In this document: positions 7,371-18,220 of the stretch, one piece after another
Layout of the letters: every line of letters begins with the position of its first letter
Position numbering within the stretch: position 1 is the first letter of the stretch
Source: an uncultured Dysosmobacter sp.
GTDB lineage: Bacteria; Bacillota; Clostridia; Oscillospirales; Oscillospiraceae
NCBI RefSeq assembly: GCF_947631635.1
Contig: NZ_CANRMB010000024.1
Coordinates: 1 to 53,152 of the forward strand
Reading direction: 5' to 3'
DNA: 53,152 nt
The notes under the pieces: generated by a model
The model's input: only the letters and a program-made list of their open reading frames with translations
Told to the model about the DNA's origin: nothing
The model's database searches: none
Position numbers and translations under genes: made by a program

Positions 7371-9341
7371 ATGCCAAAATTTGAAGTCGTTTCTGAATAC
7401 CAGCCCTCTGGAGACCAGCCGCAGGCCATCGCCGCCCTGGCGGAGGGCATCGAGAACGGACTGAAGGAGCAGGTGCTGCTGGGCGTCACCGGCTCCGGCA
7501 AGACCTTTACCATGGCCAAGGTCATTGAGAGGATCCAGCGGCCCACCCTGGTGCTGGCTCACAACAAGACCCTGGCCGCCCAGCTCTGCGCCGAGTTCAA
7601 GGAGTTTTTCCCCAACAACGCGGTGGAGTATTTTGTGTCCTATTACGACTATTACCAGCCGGAGGCCTATATCCCCCACACGGACACCTATATCGCCAAG
7701 GACGCTTCCACCAATGAGGAGATCGACCGCCTGCGGCTGTCGGCCACCTGTGCCCTGCTGGAGCGGCGGGACGTGATCGTGGTGTCCTCCGTCTCCTGCA
7801 TCTACGGCCTGGGCGAGCCGGACGACTTCGCCAAGCTGGTGGTGTCCCTCCGGGTGGGAGCGGAGTGGGACCGGGACGAGCTGCTGCGCCGCCTGGTGGA
7901 GATCCGCTACGAGCGCAACGACATCGCCTTTGAGCGGAACATGTTCCGGGTCCGGGGGGACACAGTGGAGCTGTACCCCGCCTACTACAAGGACCACGCC
8001 ATTCGGGTGGAGTTTTTCGGCGACGAGATCGACCGCATCAGCGACTTCAACCCCGTCACCGGCTCTGTGAACCGGGTGCTGAACCACATCGCCATCTACC
8101 CTGCCAGCCATTACGTCACCACCAAGGACAAAATGGACCGGGCCATCGGGGAGATCCGGAAGGAGATGGAGGAGCAGGTCCGATACTTTACAGACAACGG
8201 CCAGCTGGTGGAGGCCCAGCGCATCCGCCAGCGGACGGAGTACGACATGGAGATGATGGCGGAGCTGGGCTATTGCTCCGGCATTGAGAACTACTCCCGC
8301 ATCATCTCCGACCGGCCCGCCGGCTCGGCGCCCATGACGCTGCTGGATTTCTTTCCCGACGACTTTGTGCTGTTCGTGGACGAGAGCCATGTGACCCTGC
8401 CCCAGGTGCGGGCCATGTACAACGGCGACCACGCCCGGAAGGACAGCCTGGTGAAGTACGGCTTCCGCCTGCCCTGCGCCTATGACAACCGCCCCCTGAA
8501 ATTCGAGGAGTTTGAGGGCCGTGTGGGCCAGGCCGTATTCGTCTCCGCCACCCCCGGCCCCTATGAGCGGGAGCGGGCGGACCAGGTGGTGGAACAGGTC
8601 ATCCGCCCCACGGGATTGCTGGACCCCCGGGTGGAGGTGCGGCCCGTCACCGGCCAGATCGACGATTTGATGGAGGAGATCAGCCAACGCGCGGCCAAAA
8701 ACGAGCGGGTGCTGGTCACGACTCTCACCAAGAAGATGGCGGAGGACCTGACGGAATTTTTCAAAAACGCGGGCATCCGGGTGCGGTACATGCACTCGGA
8801 CGTGCAGACCATCGAGCGGATGGAGATCATCCGGGACCTGCGGCTGGGCGAGTTCGACGTTTTGGTGGGCATCAACCTGCTGCGGGAGGGGCTGGACCTG
8901 CCGGAGGTCAGCCTGGTGGCGGTGCTGGACGCGGACAAGGAGGGCTTCCTCCGCAGCGAGACCTCCCTCATCCAGACCATCGGTCGCGCCGCCCGAAACG
9001 CGGAGGGCCTGGTCATCCTGTACGCCGACGAGATCACCCCCTCCATGCGGGCGGCCATGGATGAGACGGAGCGCCGCCGCTCTATTCAGGACGCCTACAA
9101 CCGGGAGCACGGCATCGTGCCCAAGACCATCATCAAGGGCGTCCGGGAGGTGCTGGAGATCTCCAAGACGGCTGAGGAGGAGACCATCCGGGGCCGCAGA
9201 AAGCGGAAGCTCTCGGAACAGGAGCGGGCCGCGGAGATCGCCAAGCTGGAGAAGGAAATGAAGGAAGCCAGCAAAATGCTGGAATTTGAGTACGCGGCGG
9301 TGCTGCGCGACCGCATCATCGAGCTGCGGGGGGAGAAATGA
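7371..9341 (+). CDS. uvrB: Excinuclease ABC subunit B
   Basis: UvrB is the damage-verifying helicase of nucleotide excision repair; it is loaded by UvrA and then recruits UvrC for dual incision. The ATG at 7371 gives the family-typical N-terminus [20 protein letters not shown] and has GGAGAA seven bases upstream, so the in-frame ATG at 7347 is not used. The 656 residues hold Walker A GVTGSGKT, the beta-hairpin [12 protein letters not shown] used to probe damage, the DESH Walker B, helicase motifs up to QTIGRAARN and a C-terminal UVR domain that binds UvrC. uvrA lies 3.6 kb downstream on the same strand, separated by unrelated genes and repeats. Confidence 0.97.
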   Translation: MPKFEVVSEYQPSGDQPQAIAALAEGIENGLKEQVLLGVTGSGKTFTMAKVIERIQRPTLVLAHNKTLAAQLCAEFKEFFPNNAVEYFVSYYDYYQPEAYIPHTDTYIAKDASTNEEIDRLRLSATCALLERRDVIVVSSVSCIYGLGEPDDFAKLVVSLRVGAEWDRDELLRRLVEIRYERNDIAFERNMFRVRGDTVELYPAYYKDHAIRVEFFGDEIDRISDFNPVTGSVNRVLNHIAIYPASHYVTTKDKMDRAIGEIRKEMEEQVRYFTDNGQLVEAQRIRQRTEYDMEMMAELGYCSGIENYSRIISDRPAGSAPMTLLDFFPDDFVLFVDESHVTLPQVRAMYNGDHARKDSLVKYGFRLPCAYDNRPLKFEEFEGRVGQAVFVSATPGPYERERADQVVEQVIRPTGLLDPRVEVRPVTGQIDDLMEEISQRAAKNERVLVTTLTKKMAEDLTEFFKNAGIRVRYMHSDVQTIERMEIIRDLRLGEFDVLVGINLLREGLDLPEVSLVAVLDADKEGFLRSETSLIQTIGRAARNAEGLVILYADEITPSMRAAMDETERRRSIQDAYNREHGIVPKTIIKGVREVLEISKTAEEETIRGRRKRKLSEQERAAEIAKLEKEMKEASKMLEFEYAAVLRDRIIELRGEK

Positions 9342-9415
9342 CCGCGGCGGTTTGTCGCCTCTCCGGTTTTGCCGTCGGGATGCGTTCTCACCGGGAAATA
9401 TAGGGGGATATCACG

Positions 9416-9793
9416 ATGAAATATGAGTGGCTGGACGAGTATCTTCTGTCCCTTCCGGGGGCAGAGAAGGATTATAAACCCGAGTGGGCCTGGTTCCGGT
9501 ACATGATCCGGGGCAAGCTGTTTGCCGCCGTCTGTTCGCCGGATGTAAAATACCAGACCTACGGCGGCCACGACCTGGTGAATCTGAAGTGTGATCCGGC
9601 AAGATCGGAGCTGCTGCGGGCGCAGCACCCGGAGGTTTTGCCGGGCTTCTACACGGACAAGCGCGCCTGGATCGCCGTTCTGCTGGACGGCGGCCTGCCG
9701 GACGAGGTCCTGCGGGAGCTGTGCGGGGAGTCCCACCGGCTGGTGCTGGAAAAGCTGCCGAAATACGTGCAGCGAGAAATTTTGCAGAGCTGA
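9416..9793 (+). CDS. MmcQ/YjbR-family protein
   Basis: A 125-residue protein of the MmcQ/YjbR family, a small double-wing DNA-binding fold of unknown physiological role. Family-like features include the N-terminal YLLSLPGAEKDYKPEW stretch, FAAV, the NLKCDPARSELLRAQHP segment and the terminal LPKYVQREIL region. The start follows GGGGGATATC. It lies 74 bp after uvrB, probably cotranscribed with it. Nothing in the context ties it to repair. Confidence 0.8.
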   Translation: MKYEWLDEYLLSLPGAEKDYKPEWAWFRYMIRGKLFAAVCSPDVKYQTYGGHDLVNLKCDPARSELLRAQHPEVLPGFYTDKRAWIAVLLDGGLPDEVLRELCGESHRLVLEKLPKYVQREILQS

Positions 9794-9984
9794 AAAGGTG
9801 CCGGTGATCGGACAGTGGGACGGCTTCTATGGAGGAGAGAGACCCATATTTGCCGATCCTGCGGAATGATACGGGGGCCTTTTGAGAGACAATATCCTGG
9901 CATATCGGCTGGGTGCTGCGCGCCTGGAACGATATATTTTATCATGCGGCGGCCGGTTGTGGCGCGGTATGGGAGGAGCGGCAT

Positions 9985-10869
9985 ATGAAAGAGACGAAAG
10001 TGACGAAGAAAAGCCTGCGGGGCGCCTATGCCGGTATTTTGGCAGCGGCCACGCTGTGGGGACTGATCGGCTTGTGGAACCGCAGCTTGATGGCTGGGGG
10101 CCTCTCGCCGCTCAGCATCGTGGTGGTGCGGAATTTCGGCGGAATGCTGCTGCTTTTGGCGGTTTTCGCCATCAGGGACCGCAGCGTGTTCCGGGTCAAA
10201 CGGGAGCATCTGAAATACTTCTTCGGCACCGGCGTGGTGAGCGTGATGTTCTTCACCATGTGCTATTTCTCCTGCCAGCAGATCTGTTCGCTGGCGGTGG
10301 CGTCCGTCCTGCTGTATACCTCCCCGTCCTTTGTGGTGATCCTGTCCGCCATCCTGTGGAAGGAGCCTGTGACGAAAAAGAAGCTGCTGGCCCTGCTGCT
10401 GACGCTGGTGGGCTGCGCCTGCGTATGCGGACTCTTCAGCGGCGGACTGAGCGTCACCGTGCCGGGGATCCTGCTGGGGCTGGGAGCCGGGTTTTTCTAC
10501 GCACTGTACAGCATTTTCGGCCGCTACGCTCTGGCCTACTATGACTCCATGACCGTCACGGTGTGGACGTTCATCTTCGCGGGGCCTGCGTCACTGGTGC
10601 TGCTGCGCCCGGCGGAGGTCGGCGCGGCGCTGGCGCAGCCCCGGATACTGCTGCTGGCGGCAGGGCTGATCGTGTGCTCCACCGTGTCGCCCTACATCCT
10701 CTACACCTGGGGCCTTTCCCGTGTGGAGGCCGGAAAGGCGTCCATCATCGCCAGCGTGGAGCCGGTGGTGGCGGCGCTGGCGGGGATCCTGTTCCTGGGA
10801 GAACCTCTGAGTTTGATGATCGTGGTTGGAATCCTGCTGGTTTTGGCGGGCGTGTATATTTTGAGGTGA
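9985..10869 (+). CDS. EamA/DMT-family transporter
   Basis: A 294-residue integral membrane protein with ten predicted hydrophobic helices in two EamA repeats (about 15-145 and 155-290), typical of drug/metabolite exporters that move amino acids, nucleobases or other small metabolites. The ATG at 9985 is preceded by GGGAGGAG and starts just before the first helix; the longer in-frame start at 9913 would add an unlikely leader. It is followed after 3 bp by the deacylase gene and probably shares its transcript. The substrate is unknown. Confidence 0.85.
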   Translation: MKETKVTKKSLRGAYAGILAAATLWGLIGLWNRSLMAGGLSPLSIVVVRNFGGMLLLLAVFAIRDRSVFRVKREHLKYFFGTGVVSVMFFTMCYFSCQQICSLAVASVLLYTSPSFVVILSAILWKEPVTKKKLLALLLTLVGCACVCGLFSGGLSVTVPGILLGLGAGFFYALYSIFGRYALAYYDSMTVTVWTFIFAGPASLVLLRPAEVGAALAQPRILLLAAGLIVCSTVSPYILYTWGLSRVEAGKASIIASVEPVVAALAGILFLGEPLSLMIVVGILLVLAGVYILR

Positions 10870-10872
10870 ATC

Positions 10873-11373
10873 ATGGCAAAGCATAGGGAAGAAAAGACAA
10901 ACGTGATGCGCATCCTGGATCAGAAAAAGATCCCCTACACCGCCCATTTTTATGAGGAGGGCGAGGGCCCGGAGGGCACCCGGGAATACGGCGTGCATGT
11001 GGCCCAGGCGCTGGGGCAGGACCCGGCCCGGGGCTTCAAGACGCTGGTGGCCCGGGGCGCGTCCAAGGGCATCTATGTGTTTGAGGTGCCTGTGGCAGAG
11101 AATCTGGACTTGAAGAAGGCCGCCAGAGCGGTGGGGGAGAAGTCCATTGAACTGCTCCATGTGGCGGAGATCAATGCCGTCACCGGGTACATCCGGGGCG
11201 GATGCTCCCCCGTGGGGATGAAGAAGCAGTATCCCACGGTATTCCACAAGACGGTGTTGGAGTATGAGAGTATTTATATCTCCGCCGGGAAGATCGGCGC
11301 ACAGGTGGAGCTTGCGCCCCAGGCGCTGCTGGACCTATTGCGGGCGGATGCGGCGGATATCATCGTGGAGTAG
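10873..11373 (+). CDS. ybaK: Cys-tRNA(Pro) deacylase, YbaK/EbsC type
   Basis: A 166-residue editing-domain protein that hydrolyses Cys-tRNA(Pro) formed by error by prolyl-tRNA synthetase. Family signs are the N-terminal KTNVMRILDQKKIPY, the FKTLVARG strand and GYIRGGCSPVGMKK, which carries the Gly-Gly-x-Ser-Pro-x-Gly signature. It starts 3 bp after the EamA transporter. Its 3' end overlaps by 39 bp the convergent small gene at 11335-11583, so the two transcripts are antisense to each other there. Confidence 0.9.
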   Translation: MAKHREEKTNVMRILDQKKIPYTAHFYEEGEGPEGTREYGVHVAQALGQDPARGFKTLVARGASKGIYVFEVPVAENLDLKKAARAVGEKSIELLHVAEINAVTGYIRGGCSPVGMKKQYPTVFHKTVLEYESIYISAGKIGAQVELAPQALLDLLRADAADIIVE

Positions 11374-11583
11374 AGAGAGGCCCAGGTGGAGGCCTACGGC
11401 GAAAGCATCCGCGGACCACTGAAAGTAGAAATCACTGAAGGCATCGGAAAGGGTCCAGCGGGCATCCTGGCTTAATGGAAAGGTTTCCAGCAGGGCTTGG
11501 ATGGCAGTTTCGTCGTAATTCTTGGCCTCTCCCAGAATCTCAATACCGTAGTGATCAAACAACTTTTCGTAGATTTGTTTCAT
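11335..11583 (-). CDS. Small acidic protein, unknown (possibly DUF6809-like)
   Basis: An 82-residue protein, MKQIYEKLFDHYGIEILG..., rich in aromatic and acidic residues and without membrane segments. The ATG at 11583 is preferred over the GTG at 11592 because GAAAGG is well spaced only for the ATG. The C-terminal half (FSDFYFQWSADAFAVGLHLGLSLL) resembles small proteins found next to XRE regulators in gut Firmicutes; the DUF6809 assignment is from memory and uncertain. It is divergent from the XRE gene, with two identical operators between them, so the pair is probably one regulatory module. Confidence 0.6.
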   Translation of the reverse strand: MKQIYEKLFDHYGIEILGEAKNYDETAIQALLETFPLSQDARWTLSDAFSDFYFQWSADAFAVGLHLGLSLLHDDIRRIRPQ

Positions 11584-11603
11584 ATAAGTCACCCTTTCAA
11601 AAT

Positions 11604-11652
11604 AGAACTTTAAATGTTCTATATGATTTTATTATAGAACATGATAAGTTCT
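11604..11652. promoter_or_regulatory. Twin operators AGAAC-N7-GTTCT
   Basis: Two 17-bp palindromes, AGAAC-TTTAAAT-GTTCT (11604-11620) and AGAAC-ATGATAA-GTTCT (11636-11652), lie 32 bp centre to centre (about three helical turns) between the divergent small gene and the XRE gene. AT-rich promoter sequence separates them. They are likely binding sites of the XRE protein encoded at 11672. Confidence 0.7.
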
Positions 11653-11671
11653 CTGTCAAGGAGAAATTTAA

Positions 11672-11890
11672 ATGGAAACTTTACAGGTGCTAGGTGGGAG
11701 GCTAAAGGAGCTTCGAAAAGAACGTGGGCTTATTCAGCGCGAATTGGCAGATGTTTTGAAAATTACAGATGTGCATTATCGGCGTATTGAAGCTGGAAAA
11801 GTAAACATTCCTACCTTGACATTATGCACGCTGGCGGATTATTTTGGTGTGACCACGGAGTATCTGCTGGGGCGGTCGGATCAGCGGTGA
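11672..11890 (+). CDS. XRE-family transcriptional regulator
   Basis: A 72-residue protein that is essentially one Cro/C1-type helix-turn-helix: LKELRKERGLIQRELADVL, then KITDVHYRRIEAGKVNIP as the recognition region, ending in LADYFGVTTEYLLGRSD. No ligand or dimerisation domain beyond the fold. AAGGAGAAA precedes the ATG. It probably represses itself and the divergent small gene through the twin AGAAC-N7-GTTCT operators. Its codon use is more AT-rich than its neighbours, suggesting acquisition. Confidence 0.85.
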   Translation: METLQVLGGRLKELRKERGLIQRELADVLKITDVHYRRIEAGKVNIPTLTLCTLADYFGVTTEYLLGRSDQR

Positions 11891-11937
11891 TCCGTTCGGC
11901 CTGCGGGTGAGACAGAGAGTTTCGTGCTGTGGGCGCG

Positions 11938-12073
11938 GGACGGGGGGTGTGCCGCTTTGCGGCACGGGAATGCGCCCCCATTTTCTTTGGGTCTTGCCCA
12001 AAGAAAACGGTCACGCCCGGTCAAAAGAAAGGCGCTTTGGTGTCCACAGTTGGCCCATCGGGCCAACTGTGGA
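11938..12073 (+). repeat. Foldback-type repeat, left arm
   Basis: About 136 bp with four parts: GTGCCGC-TTT-GCGGCAC, the constant GGGAATGC box and C-run, ATTTTCTTTGGG/CCCAAAGAAAA, a constant AAAAGAAA...CGCTTT box, and GTCCACAGTTGGCCC-ATC-complement. The same order occurs in inverted orientation at 12753-12895 with different but self-complementary stem sequences. Confidence 0.75.
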
Positions 12074-12304
12074 CGAGGCGTGGGGTCCCAGAAAGAGACC
12101 GATGGTGGTCGATGCTGGATTCTGCGTTGGGCGCGGGCGCGGCTTTGCTGAATCTTTTGGCCTTGCGCCACGCGAATTGGAATTGCGAGGTCGGGCAAAG
12201 ACTGAAAGGACCAGCGGCTCTTGTCGCTGCCGCTCTTTGGTTCCTTGTGGAAGTGTCTGCGTGTGGGCCTTATACGGGACCAGGCAGCGGCAGCGGGGCC
12301 AGAG

Positions 12305-12735
12305 GTGAAAGCTTTTTATCAGCCACCTCAAATTTGCACCCAAGCCTCAACCTGCGGCGGCGCAGTTCTAAACCCGCACCCGGTATAGCGTCCCCGTCAG
12401 AGGCCAATGTAACCGCCCAGGCAGTGTGCAGCGAAGCGGAACACACAGGGCTTGTTGCTGAAAGCCTTTCGCTGACGACCCCGGATTTGCGCCCACACCC
12501 CCAACTTGCGGCGGCGCAGTTTTAAACTCACACCCGGTCCGGCGCACCCGTCGGCGGCCAATTTAACCACCCAGGTAGTGTGTAGCGAAGCGGAACACAC
12601 GGGGCTTGTTGCTGAAAGCCTTTCGATGACCGCCCCAAATCTGCGCCCACACCCTCAAATGCGGGCACACGCTCCTACCTTCGTACCCGGTATAGCGCAC
12701 CTGGTAGAAGATTCCCAAGCTTGGTGGCACATCTA
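12305..12735 (+). repeat. Tandem repeats of 154 bp between the foldback arms
   Basis: Units beginning near AAACCCGCACCCGG (12371) and AAACTCACACCCGG (12525) share long identical blocks: AGCGAAGCGGAACACAC, GGGCTTGTTGCTGAAAGCC and GCGCCCACACCC. A 3' half-unit precedes them (12305-12370) and the start of another follows (12686-12735). The period measured between matching blocks is 154 bp. Each unit holds GTGTG-N13-CACAC around the AGCGAAGCGG loop. No convincing protein is encoded. Confidence 0.7.
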
Positions 12736-12752
12736 ACCACCAACTCCCGTCC

Positions 12753-12895
12753 GTCCAACTTTACCCCGGAGGGGTAAAGTTGGACACAAAAAGCGTTTTT
12801 CTTTTGGACCGTGCACGGCCCGTTTTCTTTGGCGCAACCAAAGAAAATGGGGGGTGCATTCCCGCACGGCAAAGCCGTGCACCCCCCCCGTCTCC
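12753..12895 (-). repeat. Foldback-type repeat, right arm
   Basis: The inverted counterpart of 11938-12073. Read on the minus strand it runs GCACGGC-TTT-GCCGTGC, GGGAATGC and C-run, CATTTTCTTTGG-TTGCG-CCAAAGAAAA, an AAAAGAAA...CGCTTT box, then GTCCAACTTTACCCC-TCC-complement. The outer hairpin is entirely different in sequence from the left arm yet perfectly paired. It ends about 65 bp before uvrA. Confidence 0.75.
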
Positions 12896-12959
12896 GCCCC
12901 GTGGGCGGAAAAAATCCCATCTGCCTGGAATACTTTTTTGAAGGAGAACAGAACCTCCC

Positions 12960-15788
<2,829 letters not shown>

Positions 15789-15799
15789 GCGGAGGCGGT

Positions 15800-16219
15800 A
15801 TGGAACAGCGGGAAGAAAAGGTGCGCCTCTGGTTCGATATGTGGCTGCGGGGCAGGGACCTGGGGATCAGCCGGATCTTTGCTCCCAATGCCGTCTATGT
15901 GGAGAGCTGGGGGCCGAAATATGAGGGCATCGAGAAAATTGCCCACTGGTTTCAGGAGTGGAATACCAGAGGCCGGGTCCTGACCTGGGACATCCGTCAA
16001 TTCCTCCACGCGGGCGGCCAGACGGTGGTGGAGTGGCATTTCCATGACCGTATGGACAGCGGCCGGGAGGAGTGCTTTGACGGCATGTCCCTGATCCAAT
16101 GGGACGGGGATGGAAGGATCGCCTCCCTGAGGGAATTCGGATGCAATTGCAGAAATTACGACCCCTATCAAGCCGGACCGTCTCCGCGTTTCCGAGAGGA
16201 AGCGGCCCTGTGGTTTTAA
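15800..16219 (+). CDS. NTF2/SnoaL-like protein
   Basis: A 139-residue protein with the alpha+beta cone fold expected of SnoaL-like polyketide-cyclase/NTF2 proteins: an N-terminal helix (VRLWFDMWLRGRDL), FAPNAVYVESWGPKYEGIEKI, and strands around TVVEWHFH and SLIQWDGDGRIASLREF. Such proteins bind small hydrophobic ligands or act as isomerases, and no catalytic role can be assigned. GGAGG lies four bases before the ATG, 11 bp after uvrA. Its TAA stop is the first part of the palindromic element at 16216, which may have altered the original C-terminus. Confidence 0.7.
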   Translation: MEQREEKVRLWFDMWLRGRDLGISRIFAPNAVYVESWGPKYEGIEKIAHWFQEWNTRGRVLTWDIRQFLHAGGQTVVEWHFHDRMDSGREECFDGMSLIQWDGDGRIASLREFGCNCRNYDPYQAGPSPRFREEAALWF

Positions 16220-16383
16220 GGCAATCCCGCACAAATGCGTCTGCGGCACTTTGCGAAAAATTTTTGCCATCCATGCGTTGCAAAACCTTGAAATACGTCC
16301 AGTATTCCTGCGGTTTTGCACCTTTTTCTGGCTGAAATTTTTTACGCAAATTGCTCTTGCCGATTTATGCGGTATCGCCTTAA
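16216..16383. repeat. 168-bp fully palindromic element (family 3)
   Basis: The ends TTAAGGCAATCCCGCA and TGCGGTATCGCCTTAA are inverted repeats. The inner arms GCACTTTGCGAAAAATTTT and its near-complement AAAATTTTTTACGCAAATTGC also pair, and the centre is GCAAAACCTTGAAATAC-GTCCA-GTATTCCTGCGGTTTTGC. The whole element can fold into one long hairpin, as expected of a MITE. I believe similar sequences recur in gut Firmicutes, but that is from memory. It fills the gap before era. Confidence 0.7.
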
Positions 16384-16423
16384 GAAAATTGCTTAACATG
16401 AGAGAAAGTTGAGGATCACCTGT

Positions 16424-17323
16424 ATGTCTGATATCAAAAACGTGGCCATGATCACCGTCTGCGGCCGCCCCAATGTGGGCAAGTCCAGTCTGACCAACGC
16501 CCTGGTGGGCGAAAAGGTCGCCATCGTTTCCAACAAGGCCCAGACCACCCGGAACCGGATCTACGGGATCGTGAACCGGGAGGACACCCAGTATATCCTG
16601 ATGGATACCCCCGGCCTCCACAAGCCCAAGTCCGCCCTGGGGGATTATATGGTGAAGGTCGTCACCTCCAGTCTCAGCGATGTGGACTGCGCCCTGCTGC
16701 TGGTGGAGCCCATCGCCCATGTGGGCGGCCCGGAGCAGGCGCTCATCGACCGCATCCGGGAGGAGCACATCCCCGCCATCCTCTGCATCAACAAGATCGA
16801 CACCGTGGAACCGGCGGAGCTGCTGCCGGTGATCGCGGCCTACAACGAGGCCTGGGACGGCTTTGACGCCATCATCCCCATCTCCGCCCACACCGGCGAC
16901 GGTTTGGAGGAGCTGATGAAGGAGCTGCGCAAATACGCCGAGGAAGGCCCCCAGCTGTTCCCGGACGGCGAGACCAGCGACCAGCCGGAGCGGCAGGTGG
17001 TGGCGGAGCTGCTGCGGGAAAAGCTGCTGCTGTGCCTGGACAAGGAGATCCCCCACGGCACCGCTGTGGAGATCACAAAGTTCTCCGAGCGGGAGTCCGG
17101 CGTCGTCGATGTGGACGCCACCATCTACTGTGAAAAGGCCAGCCACAAGGGCATCATCATCGGCAAACAGGGCGCTATGCTGAAAAAAATCAGCTCCCTG
17201 GCCCGCCACGACATGGAGAAGTTCATGGGCACCAAAGTGTATCTGGAGACCTGGGTGAAGGTAAAGGAGAACTGGCGGGACAATGTGAATTACGTGCGGA
17301 ACTTCGGTTATCATGACGACTGA
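16424..17323 (+). CDS. era: GTPase Era
   Basis: Era is an essential GTPase that binds 16S rRNA near its 3' end during 30S subunit maturation. The 299 residues hold G1 GRPNVGKSS, G2 with QTTRNR, G3 DTPGLH, G4 NKID and G5 SAH, followed by a C-terminal KH domain (about 200-295) with the GIIIGKQGAMLKKI signature. The ATG at 16424 follows GAGGATC at proper spacing, and MSDIKNVAMITVCG is the usual beginning. In Firmicutes era typically precedes recO, as here, although two unrelated small genes intervene. Confidence 0.97.
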   Translation: MSDIKNVAMITVCGRPNVGKSSLTNALVGEKVAIVSNKAQTTRNRIYGIVNREDTQYILMDTPGLHKPKSALGDYMVKVVTSSLSDVDCALLLVEPIAHVGGPEQALIDRIREEHIPAILCINKIDTVEPAELLPVIAAYNEAWDGFDAIIPISAHTGDGLEELMKELRKYAEEGPQLFPDGETSDQPERQVVAELLREKLLLCLDKEIPHGTAVEITKFSERESGVVDVDATIYCEKASHKGIIIGKQGAMLKKISSLARHDMEKFMGTKVYLETWVKVKENWRDNVNYVRNFGYHDD

Positions 17324-17369
17324 TGAAGGGAAAATGAGGGAATAAAAGCGTCTGCAAGCCATTGCCCGG

Positions 17370-17534
17370 ATGCTGAAAGAGGGATTTGGAACTGCGAACG
17401 GCACAGATCTCTCTGTCAAAGCCGGAGAGGATGTGGCCGTCTATGAGAGCTTGAGGGTGGAGCAGGAGCGGCACGACTTCTCCGACCAGGAGATGGAGAC
17501 GATTTTTGAGGAGATCCTCAGCGGCTCCATCTGA
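17370..17534 (+). CDS. Small ORF, 54 aa, unknown, perhaps a remnant
   Basis: MLKEGFGTANGTD...EQERHDFSDQEMETIFEEILSGSI. The C-terminal half is acidic and helical and looks protein-like. The frame stays open for eight codons before the ATG (KRLQAIAR), back to a TAA, and no good ribosome site is seen, so it may be the end of an older gene. I do not recognise a family. Confidence 0.3.
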   Translation: MLKEGFGTANGTDLSVKAGEDVAVYESLRVEQERHDFSDQEMETIFEEILSGSI

Positions 17535-17566
17535 ATCCGAAATATATTTGAAAGTGGGGGCGGATC

Positions 17567-17989
17567 ATGAGGGACCCGGAAAAGACCGTCGGCGGGATGG
17601 CCGACAAGGCAAAAACGGCATATATCAGCTATTTGGACGAGGACGGTTTTCCCACCGCCCGGGCCATGCTGCGGCCACGGGAGCGGGAGGGCATTCGGAC
17701 CTTCTGGTTCAGCACCAACACCTCCTCCCGCAAGGTGCAGGCCTTTCGGAAAAATCCCAAGGCCAGTGTGTATTTTGTGGACAGCCGCTTCTTCCGGGGA
17801 GCCAGTCTGTCCGGCACTGTGGAGGTGCTGGAGACAGCGGCGGCCAGAGAGCGGATCTGGCGGGTAGGAGATACGATGTACTATCCCAAAGGTGTCACGG
17901 ACCCGGATTACTGTGTGCTGAAATTCACTGCTCAAAAGGGCCGGTATTACAGCAATTTCAAATCTGAGGATTTTGAGATCCCGGATTGA
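17567..17989 (+). CDS. Pyridoxamine 5'-phosphate oxidase-family flavoprotein
   Basis: A 140-residue split-barrel protein of the PNPOx-like/general stress protein 26 group. It has TAYISYLDEDGFPTARAM at the N-terminus, FWFSTNTSSRKVQAF in the middle (FMN phosphate-binding region in relatives) and VYFVDSRFFRGASLSGTVEV as core strands. These proteins bind FMN or F420 and reduce unknown small molecules; it is too short for a true PdxH. GTGGGGGCGGATC precedes the ATG. It is 64 bp ahead of yqzL and may share its transcript. Confidence 0.8.
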   Translation: MRDPEKTVGGMADKAKTAYISYLDEDGFPTARAMLRPREREGIRTFWFSTNTSSRKVQAFRKNPKASVYFVDSRFFRGASLSGTVEVLETAAARERIWRVGDTMYYPKGVTDPDYCVLKFTAQKGRYYSNFKSEDFEIPD

Positions 17990-18053
17990 CGGATCTTTCC
18001 ATCTATAAATTTCGACAGTTTCCGCAGACTATTCCCAAAAGGAGGTCTGCCGT

Positions 18054-18161
18054 ATGGAAGCGGAACCGTTTTGGGAACTGTTTTGTATGACCGGAGAGCC
18101 GATGGCCTATATGCTCTACCGGTCTATCGAGGGGGACCGGGAGCTGCCGCCTCTGCTGTGA
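18054..18161 (+). CDS. yqzL: YqzL-family small protein
   Basis: A 35-residue protein, MEAEPFWELFCMTGEP..., with the pattern of the YqzL family (W-x-L-F-x-x-T-G, then A-Y-x-x-Y) and a perfect AGGAGG seven bases before the ATG. In Bacillus yqzL sits between era and recO, the same position as here. Its function is unknown. It ends 59 bp before the recO start. Confidence 0.75.
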   Translation: MEAEPFWELFCMTGEPMAYMLYRSIEGDRELPPLL

Positions 18162-18220
18162 CCCATGGGGCGGGGCGTCTCCCCGCCGCCATACATCTTT
18201 TGCTGGAAGGGGGGACCGGG

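Noticed and set aside
7308..9110. 600-codon minus-strand frame opposite uvrB
   Set aside because: His/Gln/Leu-rich antisense translation of a conserved gene; no start context.
11907..12525. Overlapping reading frames in the uvrA upstream region
   Set aside because: They cross inverted hairpins and tandem repeats in all frames and have no ribosome sites or conserved-looking domains.
12305..12735. CRISPR array
   Set aside because: Repeat unit is 154 bp with no short repeat/unique spacer alternation, and no cas genes are present.
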